64,000 nucleotides of DNA. Source: Rhododendron vialii (taxonomy: Eukaryota > Streptophyta > Magnoliopsida > Ericales > Ericaceae). Of this stretch, positions 37,391-49,279 are shown piece after piece. The stretch is from positions 134,001 through 198,000 of the forward strand of contig NC_080558.1 of assembly GCF_030253575.1 (NCBI RefSeq). Direction: 5' to 3'. The notes beneath the pieces were generated by a model that saw only the letters and a program-made list of their open reading frames with translations, searched no databases and was not told where the DNA came from. The first letter of the stretch is position 1. Each line of letters begins with the position of its first letter. Both the position numbers and the translations under genes were made by a program.

Positions 37391-39159
37391 TGAAGATATA
37401 AATAAAAGTTTGCTTTTACCTACATAATGATTAAAATCCAAATACCGTCTAAGACTCTAAATACATGCAGAAACTTTCCATACATGTATTGAACCTCACT
37501 TAATATTTAACCCTGCCTGGGTAATGTTTCCACAACCAACATGAATCATGATAGCTCATCATTACTCATAACTAAATATGATCAAACCAGCGAGGACATA
37601 AAATTGGAGCAATGTGAGTTTATTTTTTCACTGCCATATGGTCCATATCTCCACAACATTTAAATGGAAATGGAAATTATAGATCAAAGGAATTATAGAA
37701 CACATCTGCGCACATGGATTCATACCGGCGTTCACATGTACATAGAAGCAAAAAGACATGTTAAGAATCAATATGCTGCAACAAGAGAGAATGAACTTCA
37801 ATTATGCACCACCAACCTGTGTGACCGGAGAAGAGTCAGAACCATAAACTCAGAGTCTGTGAGGAGAATATTTCCTTGGGCGTACAACTCCAAAATAATG
37901 TAATGCGCATTAGCGCCCAGTCCAAATTGAAATAGGATTATCTGAAAATTAGATTAAAAAAAAGAGAGAGATACATTGATATTCATGTAGTAAATAAGCA
38001 ATCAAAGCACAACACAGAATCCAAACTAATTTGCATGTAAATAAAAAGTTCAATCAAGGTTATACTCGATCATATCCAAGCTGCCGCACATCCACAAGCC
38101 TCCTCGTACGTATGTGCTTCCTCAGTTTGAGAGTAAAACCAGAAGGAGGATTACTTTTATCCCTAGAAAAATAGCAGAAGCCAAAAGACCAAGCTCACTC
38201 ATTATTTCTTTTTGTTACAAGCAAAGAGAACACAACAAGATCCATTTCTACACAATCTTTTTCCACGTTCCTCTTGTCAATTTTACCCATTTAGCCTTGA
38301 GTATACACTAAAGACCTAATTCACCAATCTTACTTTTCAGTATCTACTATTTTGGTTCAACTCTGAAAAATTCAACCCAGCACAACTAAGCCATGCAATT
38401 ACATTGGGTTGAGCAGGTAGAAGCTTTAAATGCATAAGCTTTAAATGGAAATGAGTGGAGAGCCCACCCAAGATCATACTGATTTTGGAGGCAACAATTA
38501 ACTGTTATGGGACAAACGGATTGAACCGAAACAAAGTTCTCTTATAGAGTAGACCAAGCAAGAGTCAATCCAGAGAGTTTTTCGCAAAAGCCTCTGAGAG
38601 CCTAGCAATGCCATGTTAAATCATCTAACTCAAAACCAAATGGCAATTAGTGGGTTGGCCTCTATATCATATACACCAAGCTATAACAATTCAGAAAAGT
38701 TTTTAAGTTTCTCGCAAGGAAAGAGAGTGCACAAAGCTCTATGGAAAGAAGGGCCTCACCGAACGTAAGCGGTTGTATGCAATCTTACACCACTTTCCAT
38801 CAACAGTAACACCTTCTCGCTCTCTCCAGATTCAATAACTCCGCTACTATTCATAAGCTTGAACACATAAGTCTGCAACACAATAATAGTAATGGATATA
38901 TCAAACAAGCCGACTAAATTCCCCTTTCATATCAATTATCAATCGACCACTCACTCAAACAGACAATCCAATATAAACACAAGGTGAGGTTTATAATTAT
39001 AGTATAATGTATCTGTGACCTTAGGAGAGAGATCGTAGACGTTGGAACAGCGCATTCCGATTAAACGTCGCAAGCACTTGACCTCTGCGGTCACATCGGC
39101 CGTGTTCATCCGAACTTTCACCATCTCCCTCCCTCTCTCTCTCTCTTTCTCTCTGTGAT

Positions 39160-40247
39160 TGTGTGTGATTTTCTTTTCTGTTGGGTTTTTGGGTGCGCGA
39201 AGTCGAAGGCTTCAGAGTTCAAAGAATGAAAGAACAGAGGCTGGCGATTCAGGAGCCCTGAAAAAGGTTCAAGTGGAAATAATGGGTCCTAGTAGATATA
39301 GCGAGAGCCTTGATTGATGCATCTAATCTACCTGCATGGTCCGTCCGATCGAGGGCTAGCTAGCTAGTTTGCCTGCCTTGTTTCCATGTATGTGCCAGCC
39401 AACTAAAGCGCCACAACACCCAAGGTGTCATCATCAGATGGCAATTCTGGCCCATAGGACAGAAAGCCCAAATACACATATGGAATGCCCATCAAATGTG
39501 GGTTGGGTTAAGTCCATCATGGGCCTGCACTTCGGGTAAGCTTTTTCCATGATAAATAAGGGCGGGCAGGGTAGCTCCATGTATACATTATTACTGCTGC
39601 ATATGAAATGTGAACCATGCATAATGGAGTATATATTCATGGATAATTAGCACGGTATTGGAGTATTAATTTGTAACTAACATTACTACTACTCCAAGTT
39701 TGATTTAATATTGGAGTCATAAGGCCTCAAGTACTATTGCAGCATTGCTACTGATACCAAACAAATTCATCATATTCTAATTATATAAAATATATATATT
39801 CATACTCATAATGGGATAGTAAATTTGATGGGTGACCCACATCCATTGCGAAAACGTTATAGTAGGTTTTTTGATAGATATTTACGATGCATGTCTCCAA
39901 CGTAAATTTTTACAATAACGTATATGCATGCCATTTTGAATTTGCATATTTAGTAGTTGGAGGTATCTATCTATCTCAAGTCTTGGATTAGTTTAATGTT
40001 CACCATGACAAGCAAGTAGGAGCAACAAGTAGACTCTACGTACTCACGCACGCAATTCAAACAAGTATAAGAAATTTCTCGGAAATCAACTTGCTATGGA
40101 ATCAACTAGCTAGTATAATGGAAACAGATATAAAACCACTCTAAGAATGTCAAAGCATACCAATTAGGTTTCACTACGCATAAGACTTTAAATATATGTG
40201 ATCTCATAGGGTCAGACGACTGACTATATACATCAACTTACCGAGAA

Positions 40248-40251
<4 letters not shown>
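39160..40251. other. NEMF promoter and AT-rich spacer
   Basis: The NEMF start at 39124 is preceded on its coding strand by a GA-rich leader (the CT run at 39126-39156). Beyond this I see no gene. Confidence 0.5.
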
Positions 40252-40304
<53 letters not shown>

Positions 40305-40677
40305 CGCGGTTCCGGGAATACTTAAAAAAATCCTTAAAAAAACCTCCCCAAGTTTCCGATTGAATTTTGATGATCCGAGCCGCTCAATGTAATCAGAACG
40401 TGATTTTAAGGGTGCTTGCGAGAAATCAGCAAAAAAAAAGACCGGAAAATGCTTCATCCGAACTGTTTTTTATTGAACTTTATTGAACAGTTCAATAAAA
40501 AACTGCTCAAATCAAGCCCTTCCCGGTTAGTATTTTTGCCAGTTTCTCGCAAGCACCCTTAAAATCACGTTCTGAACACATTGAACGGCTTGGATCATCA
40601 AAATTTGATCGGAAACTATGAGATTATGATTTGGAGGGTTTTTTTAAGGATTTTTTTAAGTATCTCCGGAACCGCCC

Positions 40678-40736
<59 letters not shown>
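40252..40736. mobile_element. Micron-like MITE embedded in an (AT)n microsatellite
   Basis: The core of about 375 bp (40305-40678) is flanked by (AT)n on both sides (40252-40300 and 40680-40736). Its ends are inverted repeats sharing GCGGTTCCGG, ATACTTAAAAAAATCC and TTAAAAAAACC. Internal arms continue the inversion (GATCCGAGCCGCTCAATG; AAGGGTGCTTGCGAGAAA), so most of the element can fold back. Insertion into (TA)n with (TA)n on both flanks is the behaviour described for Micron-type MITEs in rice. No coding capacity. Confidence 0.8.
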
Positions 40737-40737
<1 letters not shown>

Positions 40738-41787
40738 CAATGTCAATTAATATTTTTTTTATTACAGATATATATGTTACAATTAATTACGAGAGGTTCC
40801 CGAAAAAGATAAGAAGAATACCAGTGAATTGATCCCTTGTGCTTCAGTGCTTATATATAGATAGATAGATATATATCATGATGATAGAGTACTCTCCAAT
40901 CACCAACACAAGTTGAAGCCCTTGTAACAATATATCACTACGTTACTCTAATCTGCCACGAAAGAAATTATAAAATTAACGTGATTCAATTAATTACATC
41001 TAAATTACTGTTTACCAAGAGCTTAGTTGATAAAATTTAGATATTGGCATACATTTTGCAAGAAATTTAGTTACTAATCGATGTTACTTTGGTCGACTTT
41101 AATTCTCTTTTTTGTTGTGTTAATTAACTATGATTAATAATGTTCGTGGGGGAATTTAGCAATGGTAGGATCGGAGGTGACCAGATCGACGACACATGCA
41201 CTAGGTGAATGTTTAGTCAGACAGTCACCTGCTTAATAAAATGGACTAGTACAGAGAAATTCCGTAGCTAATATAAAATTAGCATGAGCATACTGTTTTT
41301 GAATAAAGCACTATGCTAGCAACAATTATTCAATTTCGTTGATAGGACTTTTTGCGCAACGTGAATTCTTTACCTGTTAAATAAATAAATATATAACGAT
41401 CGAGAAGTGAGCTAGCTAGAATCCAAATCATGCTATTAATTTATTTTTTAGGCTTCCTTTGTTGAAAACACAAGGCCAACTATAGGGGCCGGGTTTACTA
41501 CTTTATAAAGACGGATAGCCGCTAGGAGTTGAAAACTAATGTCATTGAAAAGGGGTATCAAAAATTAATTTTAAAAAAGAAGAAGCAGAATGACCTGAAG
41601 ATAATTCATTATACTATTATTGTTGATTCTGATCGATTTTCTAACTTTGAAAAATGGATAATCATGGAAGCATCGTATTATAAAAATTCCAAGCACAATG
41701 GTTTTAAACTTTCTTATTCTGATAAAGCAATGCTTTCCATCTTCTTGTTGCCTGCAAGTTATGTTAAACAAATAACCCAAATTATTG
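40737..41787. other. Gene-free AT-rich spacer
   Basis: No recognisable gene. An open frame at 41529-41804 (91 codons, Lys-rich) has no domain I can identify and runs into the adjacent SINE candidate. Confidence 0.45.
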
Positions 41788-42020
41788 GTTGGCCTAGTAG
41801 TTAAATATTAAAGCCTGGGACTTAGGGTTTGCTTCCTCTTAAAGTCTCAAGTTCAAAACCTCTTAGGTACTATCAACTCCTGTAGTGTAGATCAGTTCAT
41901 ACGAGGATTTGTTCCGGCTTCAAATGTAGCCTCCGCTGGTAAACAGTGAGTTTATGGTCCCCTAAAATTAGTTAAGGTGCCCGTAAATAGCTCAGTCACA
42001 TGATTATTTAATTCAAAAAA
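41788..42020 (+). mobile_element. tRNA-derived SINE candidate
   Basis: Starts GGTTGGCCTAGTAGTTAA (A-box-like), followed about 55 bp later by AAGTTCAAAACC (degenerate B box, compare GGTTCGANNCC). It ends with a segment like TTAGTTAAGGTGCCCGTAAA before an A-rich tail, which resembles the 3' end of plant Au-type SINEs. No clear target duplication. Confidence 0.5.
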
Positions 42021-42429
42021 AGTTCTATTTAAATAATACAGTGCGCAACATTTTGAAAAGGCCGCACGACGATATAAAATAGTGGCTATTCGCTGAGGCA
42101 TAAGCCACAATTGATTAATGGATCTAGTTAATTAATGCATTATCTGTGTTGGGGCTTTGGCCAACCAAATGTCTGTGATGCCAAAGAAAGAATGAGAACA
42201 CCTTTGTGTTCTTGTGGGGAAGCATTGCCGAGTTCATACCTGACAAATTTGTTTCTGTCGCTTCTTTTTGTTTGGGTAATTATTTCCGTTTATTGATGAT
42301 TTTGTGTTGCCAAAATAGAGAAAAAGATTAAATTGTATATTCATTTCATAAGAAGATTTATGAATGAACTCGATAAGGATATATCGAGTTCACTAAATAT
42401 GAACTCTCTTAATTTCCTAGTAGATCATA

Positions 42430-43220
<791 letters not shown>

Positions 43221-44441
43221 TCAAGGTTGTGACTTCCTTTCACCCAAATGCTGCCCCTTGTCTTTAGAGCTTTGAAATTACCATTCATTATTGGGTGTTA
43301 ACATCGCTTAATTAAGCTGACAAATGCCATAAACTCATTGCCAAATCAAGTTTCGAGACAAGGAAAGTAAAAGTCCCAAAAGAAGAAATTTAAGGATCAA
43401 ACACAGTGGAATGCATGCACTAGCTAGCTAGGGGCCGGGTAGGAAGAATAATACCAACACTTGATAACTAGAAAAATAAAAAGAATGGTTCCGAATGACA
43501 CAGGTCATTTTCCAACATGGACTTGAACTAATATATAGGTGCCATTGAATCTAGACTTGTGCATCACATTTTTTTCTTCTAATTTTAGTCATATTTCTCA
43601 CCATCACATACATCACAATCTCTGAATAAAAATCAGTCCCTTTTTCGCAATCACTGTGCATAGTTACAGATCCATTATTAGATAGTGTCAATATCGTCAT
43701 TAGCCTCGTCATCAACACCGTCATTTTCATCGTCACTGTTCCAATCCAAAAATCAGTTGTCTTGCTATAGCACCCACGTTGCATATTATGTATATACTGA
43801 AGCTTGAATGTTTGACGTAGTATTGGATGAAAATGATAGTAGTATTAATTATCAGCAATCACAGGACTAATTAAATTTGATACAAAGGTAATTAAGTAGA
43901 AGTTTGGAGAAACGTACGTACTGATCATTAATTAGCTAGCTAGTATATAGTGATCGACCTGCTGAGTGGTGGATGAATGGTCCCCTCTCCTCCCCTCCCC
44001 TCCATTAATTAATCCAAATGTCCCAATTCGATCTAGATATCAATTAATTAATTAGGTAGTGTATATATGAAAGAATGAATATGACAGTTGAATTTAAGTC
44101 ACATGAATATACAAGGAAGCTAGGTCCTTTAGCAACAAGGAAACGTAACTATATATCTATGGACGGCTAGCTAACTATAATACTCCTAAGAAAAATTCCT
44201 CGTAATATCTCACTGCGCGCTGAGATTTTCCTTCCTTCCTTCCTTAATTACCTTAGAATTAATTAATTAAAAACAAGGAATTTTGAGGCAATGCGGGTCG
44301 GTAAGTGCCCAAACTCGATCACTGCTTTGTTGTGGCCTATGCCGGTTTTCCACGAAATTTCCTTGTTTAGTACTTCAAAAGTTTAAATATACGGTTCTAT
44401 GTAGGGATGATGTGTTTTAATTAACATATTCTTAATTAGTG

Positions 44442-44449
<8 letters not shown>
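43221..44449. other. Gene-free AT-rich spacer
   Basis: No coding sequence recognised; many palindromic AGCTAGCT and TTAATTAATTAA words. Confidence 0.5.

Positions 44450-44536
<87 letters not shown>
44450..44536. repeat. (CT)n microsatellite, 87 bp
   Basis: Uninterrupted CT dinucleotides, the second very long CT array within 2 kb. Confidence 0.97.
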
Positions 44537-44538
<2 letters not shown>

Positions 44539-45378
44539 GAGTATATTTCTTGTTTCCTTATTCAAGCTTACTCAGGTACCTCTATCAATTAGTTTTAGGC
44601 ACTGGTTGGCTAGCAAGTACTAGTACTATCTTTGCTAAGAGGCGCTTAATTGGCCAAACAAAGATGCGCTTAGGTAGTTAGGTGCTAGGAGTACAGAAGT
44701 CAGGAGTTCAACTTCAATATTGTCTAACAATAAATAACTTTAGCCGAGAAAAGAAAATGACTAGTACTATCTTTTCCTCAGGTTGTTTCCTAGCTATTTC
44801 GCAGTATTTGTTTTTAGCCTTCATTTTTTGCTTGTAGAAGTAAGATTGTAAGGCCTCTTGCTTCAGTTGTTGATTAGTTTAAGGAGATCAGTATTACAAT
44901 ACAAATCCAGAATATATCGCTTTATATCTTATTTCTTTTTTGCCGCTACAGGGCCTAGGTGCTTTGGTGCCAAAAACAATTTCAAAAAATTGACGACTGC
45001 TACACCCGATTCCCGCTACGTATCATTCGATACTCCTGCTATCGCTTAAAACTATATATGCACCAACTCCATTATAGCTAGCTCGTCGATGATCAGATGA
45101 TATATACAAAGACTGACCTCCGAAAAGGTGGATCACCTTACCTACCAACAAAGTATATCCATCCAAGTTTGGTTTTACTAATGCCAACACAAAGTAAGAA
45201 AATTAATGGTCCCCCTGCGTGCATACTTGTAGTCGATCGTGACCAAAAACCATGTATCTTCCAAACACGTGGTACGTACGTACCAGCTAGGAAATTACTA
45301 AGACATGATCATGGAGCTAGGGAGATGATGAGATGTTCCATCTTCGATCTCATCTCCTCCAATGTGAAATTTGAATAT
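44537..45378. other. Gene-free spacer
   Basis: No recognisable domain in any frame. The open frame at 45097-45411 (104 codons) has no features supporting a real gene and overlaps the fold-back element. Confidence 0.45.
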
Positions 45379-45510
45379 GGGAAAATGACGGCACAGGACG
45401 TGTTTGGATAATTAATACCCGCCAAGAACATTTTCAGCATTAACAAATGTTCTTAGCTTGTTCTTGAAGGGTATTAATTATCTAAACACGTCATTGGCCG
45501 TCATTTTCCC
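45379..45510. repeat. 132-bp fold-back element
   Basis: Left arm starts GGGAAAATGACGGC and the right arm, read inward, GGGAAAATGACGGCC. The inner arm ACGTGTTTGGATAATTAATA pairs with its near-perfect complement, leaving a loop of about 45 bp that itself contains an AAGAACATTT/AAATGTTCTT pair. Looser inverted similarity (GATGATGAGATG) extends outside. Probably a MITE; no clear target duplication. Confidence 0.8.
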
Positions 45511-46721
45511 TTCGATCATCTCATCTCTCAGAATTAATTAATTAAAAACGGTACTGTGAAGACTGATCGAAGTGAAAAAGGGCCCAACGTATACACTTGT
45601 CCTATGTTTTTTTTGCCGGCCCCCACATTAACCAACAAGTCATTTGTATATATATAACAAGCGCTAAACATGATCATGTACCGTGCCCGACAACGGCACG
45701 ATCATCCTTAAAAAAACATGTTGTCAAAAAAAATAGTAATTTGAAAATATTGGATCATCAAAGTAAGTATGTAGAGTTAGAAACCAACATAGTTACGCAT
45801 GCATACTGTATTTTTAGACTAGTCAGCAGTCACATGATCAGGGAACATCAACAAATACTTTAATCTTCAAAATTAAACCCCCCAACCCCCAAGCATGTTT
45901 AACGTTTAATTAAATTATTACTACTCCCTAAGCCGCGTGGTTAGTCAGTCGGCCTTTTAACAGATGCATGCATGTGTATATACTTTGCTTAAACTAATTA
46001 AAATTGGTAATTACAGTAGCTCGTAAAAGTGCAGCTTTCGCAAGGTGGTGATGAGCTTAATTCGTTCACAATATACTCCATATACATGGCTCTATCAACC
46101 TTGGTACGTAATGGATCGATCAAAACAAAAGCTAAACTACTACAAAATGATTTAATGTCTCATATAATTACAAACTCCATCGATCCTGTTTTCCAACATA
46201 CAACTTAACTTCCACTTAGCTAGCTAGGAAATGTTAATTAATTTACTGGTAATTAATTAACACAATTGCATTAACCAGCAATTAAGCACGATCTCTGATG
46301 TAGTGGATTCAACGAATAGAGCTTAGGCCAATGGGTGAAGAGTCACAGTTGTATGGTAATTAAGGTCTTCTGGCATAATGTCATCTGCAATGGTTTTAGT
46401 GCATGACATGATTTCGTCCGAAATTTTTTATTACCCTTTTAGGGATATATCACGTATATCCTGTGTTCGACGCATTTAGTCATTGAGTACTCCTACTTAT
46501 CGAGCGTTGATTGGATAAGTAAATTACTAGGAAGTTCATTTCCGTTTCGGTCATTGTTTGGGGATCGAATAGAGATTAAACGAACTAATTTTAACTAATG
46601 TTATTTTCTGTTGTTGTCGATGCTTTGGTATGAGATACACACACATTAATCTAACGATCATAAAATTCCCTACCTAACATATACTTGTGAGAGAAGCCAG
46701 GCTATCACAGCTGGCTTCCCC

Positions 46722-46722
<1 letters not shown>
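45511..46722. other. Gene-free AT-rich spacer
   Basis: No gene recognised; rich in TTAATTAA and CTAGCTAG words. Confidence 0.5.

Positions 46723-46754
<32 letters not shown>
46723..46754. repeat. Poly-C tract of 32 bases
   Basis: An uninterrupted run of 32 C (preceded by CCCCA), followed by a GC-rich segment GGTGGCGAGGTTTGAGCCCC, in otherwise AT-rich DNA. Confidence 0.95.
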
Positions 46755-47051
46755 ACAAGTGGTGGCGAGGTTTGAGCCCCACAGGGGGCGTTATTGGGGT
46801 TCAAGGCTATGAACAACCTCTGAATTTTTTATAGACTAACATACTAACACTCTTCTAACCTCTGCTGATGTATACAATATTGGCAACAACAAAAAATACT
46901 TGTGAAAATATACATGCTGTACAGGGTCAATAAATTAGTCTGTAAGAGGGAAAAAAAAATGGCAGCATGTTTGTTTGGGTCAAAGACGCTTCAGACGAAG
47001 AAGAAGGAAGGACAAATAATAATAACGTTAAAAACACATGTTATGTATCGA

Positions 47052-47052
<1 letters not shown>

Positions 47053-47102
<50 letters not shown>
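47053..47102. repeat. Compound (GT)n(GA)n microsatellite
   Basis: About 11 GT units run directly into about 14 GA units. Confidence 0.95.
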
Positions 47103-47105
<3 letters not shown>

Positions 47106-48363
47106 GAATATGGAGATGCATGCACACCGTCCATTGGTAACGTCAACGCCATTAGATGCAGAAAAGCCGGGCTATCTTTTGACAAACAAGACCAGGAAAT
47201 ATATAGTATACTATAATATGTATGTCTTGTCGCTCTCATAATATATAGGAGCTCCTCCATTTTACATCCCATGACCCCCTTTATCTACCATTATTTTTTT
47301 TGTTTTTGTTTTTTTCGAGAGTAAGGGTTCCACGTTAACTTAAGCATATTTCAATTATTTTCCTCCTTAGTTTGGTCAAAGGAAGAACAGTTTATCTACC
47401 ATATTGAAATTGAAATACGAGGACGGTGTATATTGACATCACACATGCATGCATTTATAGTAATATATGAAGTTTATGGGATCGATATTGTTGTGGTTAG
47501 CCATGTATAATGTCATATCTATCAAATAATATGAAACTATTAATTGTAGGAGTATGAGATTATTAATATAGCCCTACTCCTACAATATTCTAACATACCC
47601 CAAACAGGCCAGGGAGCTCCAATTCACAATGATTTCATCATGCATATTGTTTGGAACTGTGTTTTTCCTTTGGTTTTTTCTAAACAAAAATAATCAACCA
47701 CTCCACGTACGTCTAGCTAGCTAGCTAGCTAGCTACTTCCCTTTTCAAAGTGCTACATTGGTTTAGGCCTTTCATTTTTGGCTGAGCTAACCTTTATTAA
47801 CAACGTACGTACATGTGGCCACATCTGATCGTTCAGTAGATTACATCAAGATCGACTTCGATCTACCTTCTCATGATTGCTAACATATATATCAAAAGTT
47901 GTAGCTAGCTAGCTAGCCTAGTGGTAAATGACCAACTCCCAAGTGAAAAACGAGTCATGTGGTCAATGCTCCTTGCCCTCTTATCTTGCATGCAAAGTCG
48001 ATCTGGCTAGTCTTTTCATGAGTTGGAGTACTGAATTTTTCATCATGTCACAACAATTAGTTGAAAGCAAGATTTCTCTATCAAAACAAAGGTCTAACTG
48101 TTGGACGTACTGGACTAATAGTAACTCCATATATGGTAGTTAGAGCCATGCCATCGTCACAACAGGCAATCAAATAGTTGTATTATTTTGAATAAGAGGG
48201 GAATTAATTGGCAGTTGATGACTAAACAGTAGGAGTAATAAATATTCAACTTATGATAATGAGAGGATGATAATGGGGCTGCTGAGGTGGTCACTTCTGG
48301 TGGAGTTGTTGTCCAGAGGAAGAAAGGATTTTGCTTAATTGGTGGGGCAACCTAGCTAGCTAT

Positions 48364-48364
<1 letters not shown>
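47103..48364. other. Gene-free spacer
   Basis: Contains a (TAGC)n-like palindromic run at about 47712-47732 and nothing recognisable as coding. Confidence 0.5.

Positions 48365-48402
<38 letters not shown>
48365..48402. repeat. (AG)n microsatellite
   Basis: About 19 AG units. Confidence 0.95.
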
Positions 48403-48406
<4 letters not shown>

Positions 48407-48787
48407 GTTGTTGTTCTATTTTTTCTTTTGCTTTGCTTTTCCCCCTCCAGTCTCCTTTTGGGGATCAGTAAGGGAATTCATTCTCTTTCTCCAGCTAGAA
48501 TCTCCCTTGAAAAACTTAATAACTATTCCCCTCCACTTTAATTGGCAAATCCCCTTTCACACTTCAACCTTATATATCTAGCATATTGTGCATTCTACCC
48601 TTTAGCTCCACATATATATGTATGTGATCTCCAAAAAATCTCGATTTTTGTTTAATCTTTTTAATCAGAACTTCTTATTTTTTCAGTTCATCTTTATTTT
48701 ATTAACAGCCATAGGGATCATTACATAAATAAATCGATGCCTCTATGGAAGATGAAATGGAAAATGTATTAAATTCCTTCAAAAGAC

Positions 48788-49270
48788 TTGAGAAAATACC
48801 GCCAAAAAAATTGTGCTGAAACCATGGCTTCTTGCACTAGTGATTTGACAAACGAAGTCGGGCAGAACTTAGATGACTCAGTTACAGAGGTAGTGGAGTT
48901 TGATAAAGGCTTTTGGAACCTAACACAAGTAGGTTTTTTAAACGATAAGGAAGTTGAAGGCATCGAGTTATTTCTTGACCTCAATCCAGCCGAAGAGGTT
49001 AAGGATACTGGAAAAGGAAAATGAAAGCAGAAGTCGATTAAAAAAATGTTGGGCCTTCCTAAATCCAAAAGGAGAGGTGGAAGAAAGAAGGAAAATTATG
49101 TATGTTTGCTTTACCCATTTCTTTTGAAGGCATTAACAAGATTACCTAAATGAGTCTCAGGTCAGTAAACAAGATCATGGACCTCAATTACATGGGTGAT
49201 GATGAGGAAGTACTTATTCAAAAAATCACGATTATGGAAATGAAAGATGACGAAAAGGCAAAGGTTCAAT
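48788..49270 (+). other. Unidentified acidic/basic open-frame remnant, possibly retroelement ORF1-like
   Basis: A 78-codon frame (48788-49024; includes FDKGFWNLTQVGFLNDKEVE) ends in Lys-rich sequence. A shifted frame continues KKMLGLPKSKRRGGRKKEN, and further blocks follow at about 49150-49270 (KIMDLNYMGDDEEVLIQKIT). The arrangement looks like a once longer protein broken by stops, and the basic patch resembles spacer regions before LINE endonuclease domains. The family is not identified. Confidence 0.3.
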
Positions 49271-49279
49271 CTCTTTAGC

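Larger units (their letters stand above)
27140..39124 (-). pseudogene. NEMF: NEMF/Rqc2 homologue (NFACT family), 14 exons, coding frame disrupted
   Basis: NEMF/Rqc2 binds stalled 60S-peptidyl-tRNA in ribosome-associated quality control, recruits Listerin and adds C-terminal tails. Exons: 39124-39020, 38872-38760, 38162-38066, 37941-37817, 36837-36296, 36136-35952, 33804-33511, 33146-32994, 31961-31807, 31674-31569, 31475-30528, 28450-28369, 28055-27693, 27330-27140. All splice sites are GT-AG and phases agree. Asp10 and GYDR (Asp104, Arg105) match residues needed for tailing in yeast Rqc2. Also present: NFACT-R core ([36 protein letters not shown]), CCHC knuckle (CYRCKKPGHLSRDC) and NFACT-C (about 980-1150). 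Lesions: an extra base at 36612-36617 gives a stop near codon 221; one base is missing near 36129 (about codon 329); an in-frame TAA sits at 31131-31133 (about codon 740). As read, only about 220 of 1152 residues are made. Young pseudogene, null allele or assembly error. Confidence 0.85.

Noticed and set aside
45097..45411. 104-codon open frame on the plus strand
   Set aside because: No domain or splice context, and it ends inside the fold-back element; it looks like chance.
47910..48010. Possible SINE head (GCCTAGTGGTAAATGACC with a weak B-box-like segment)
   Set aside because: The B box is poor and no 3' end or target duplication was found, so support is too thin.
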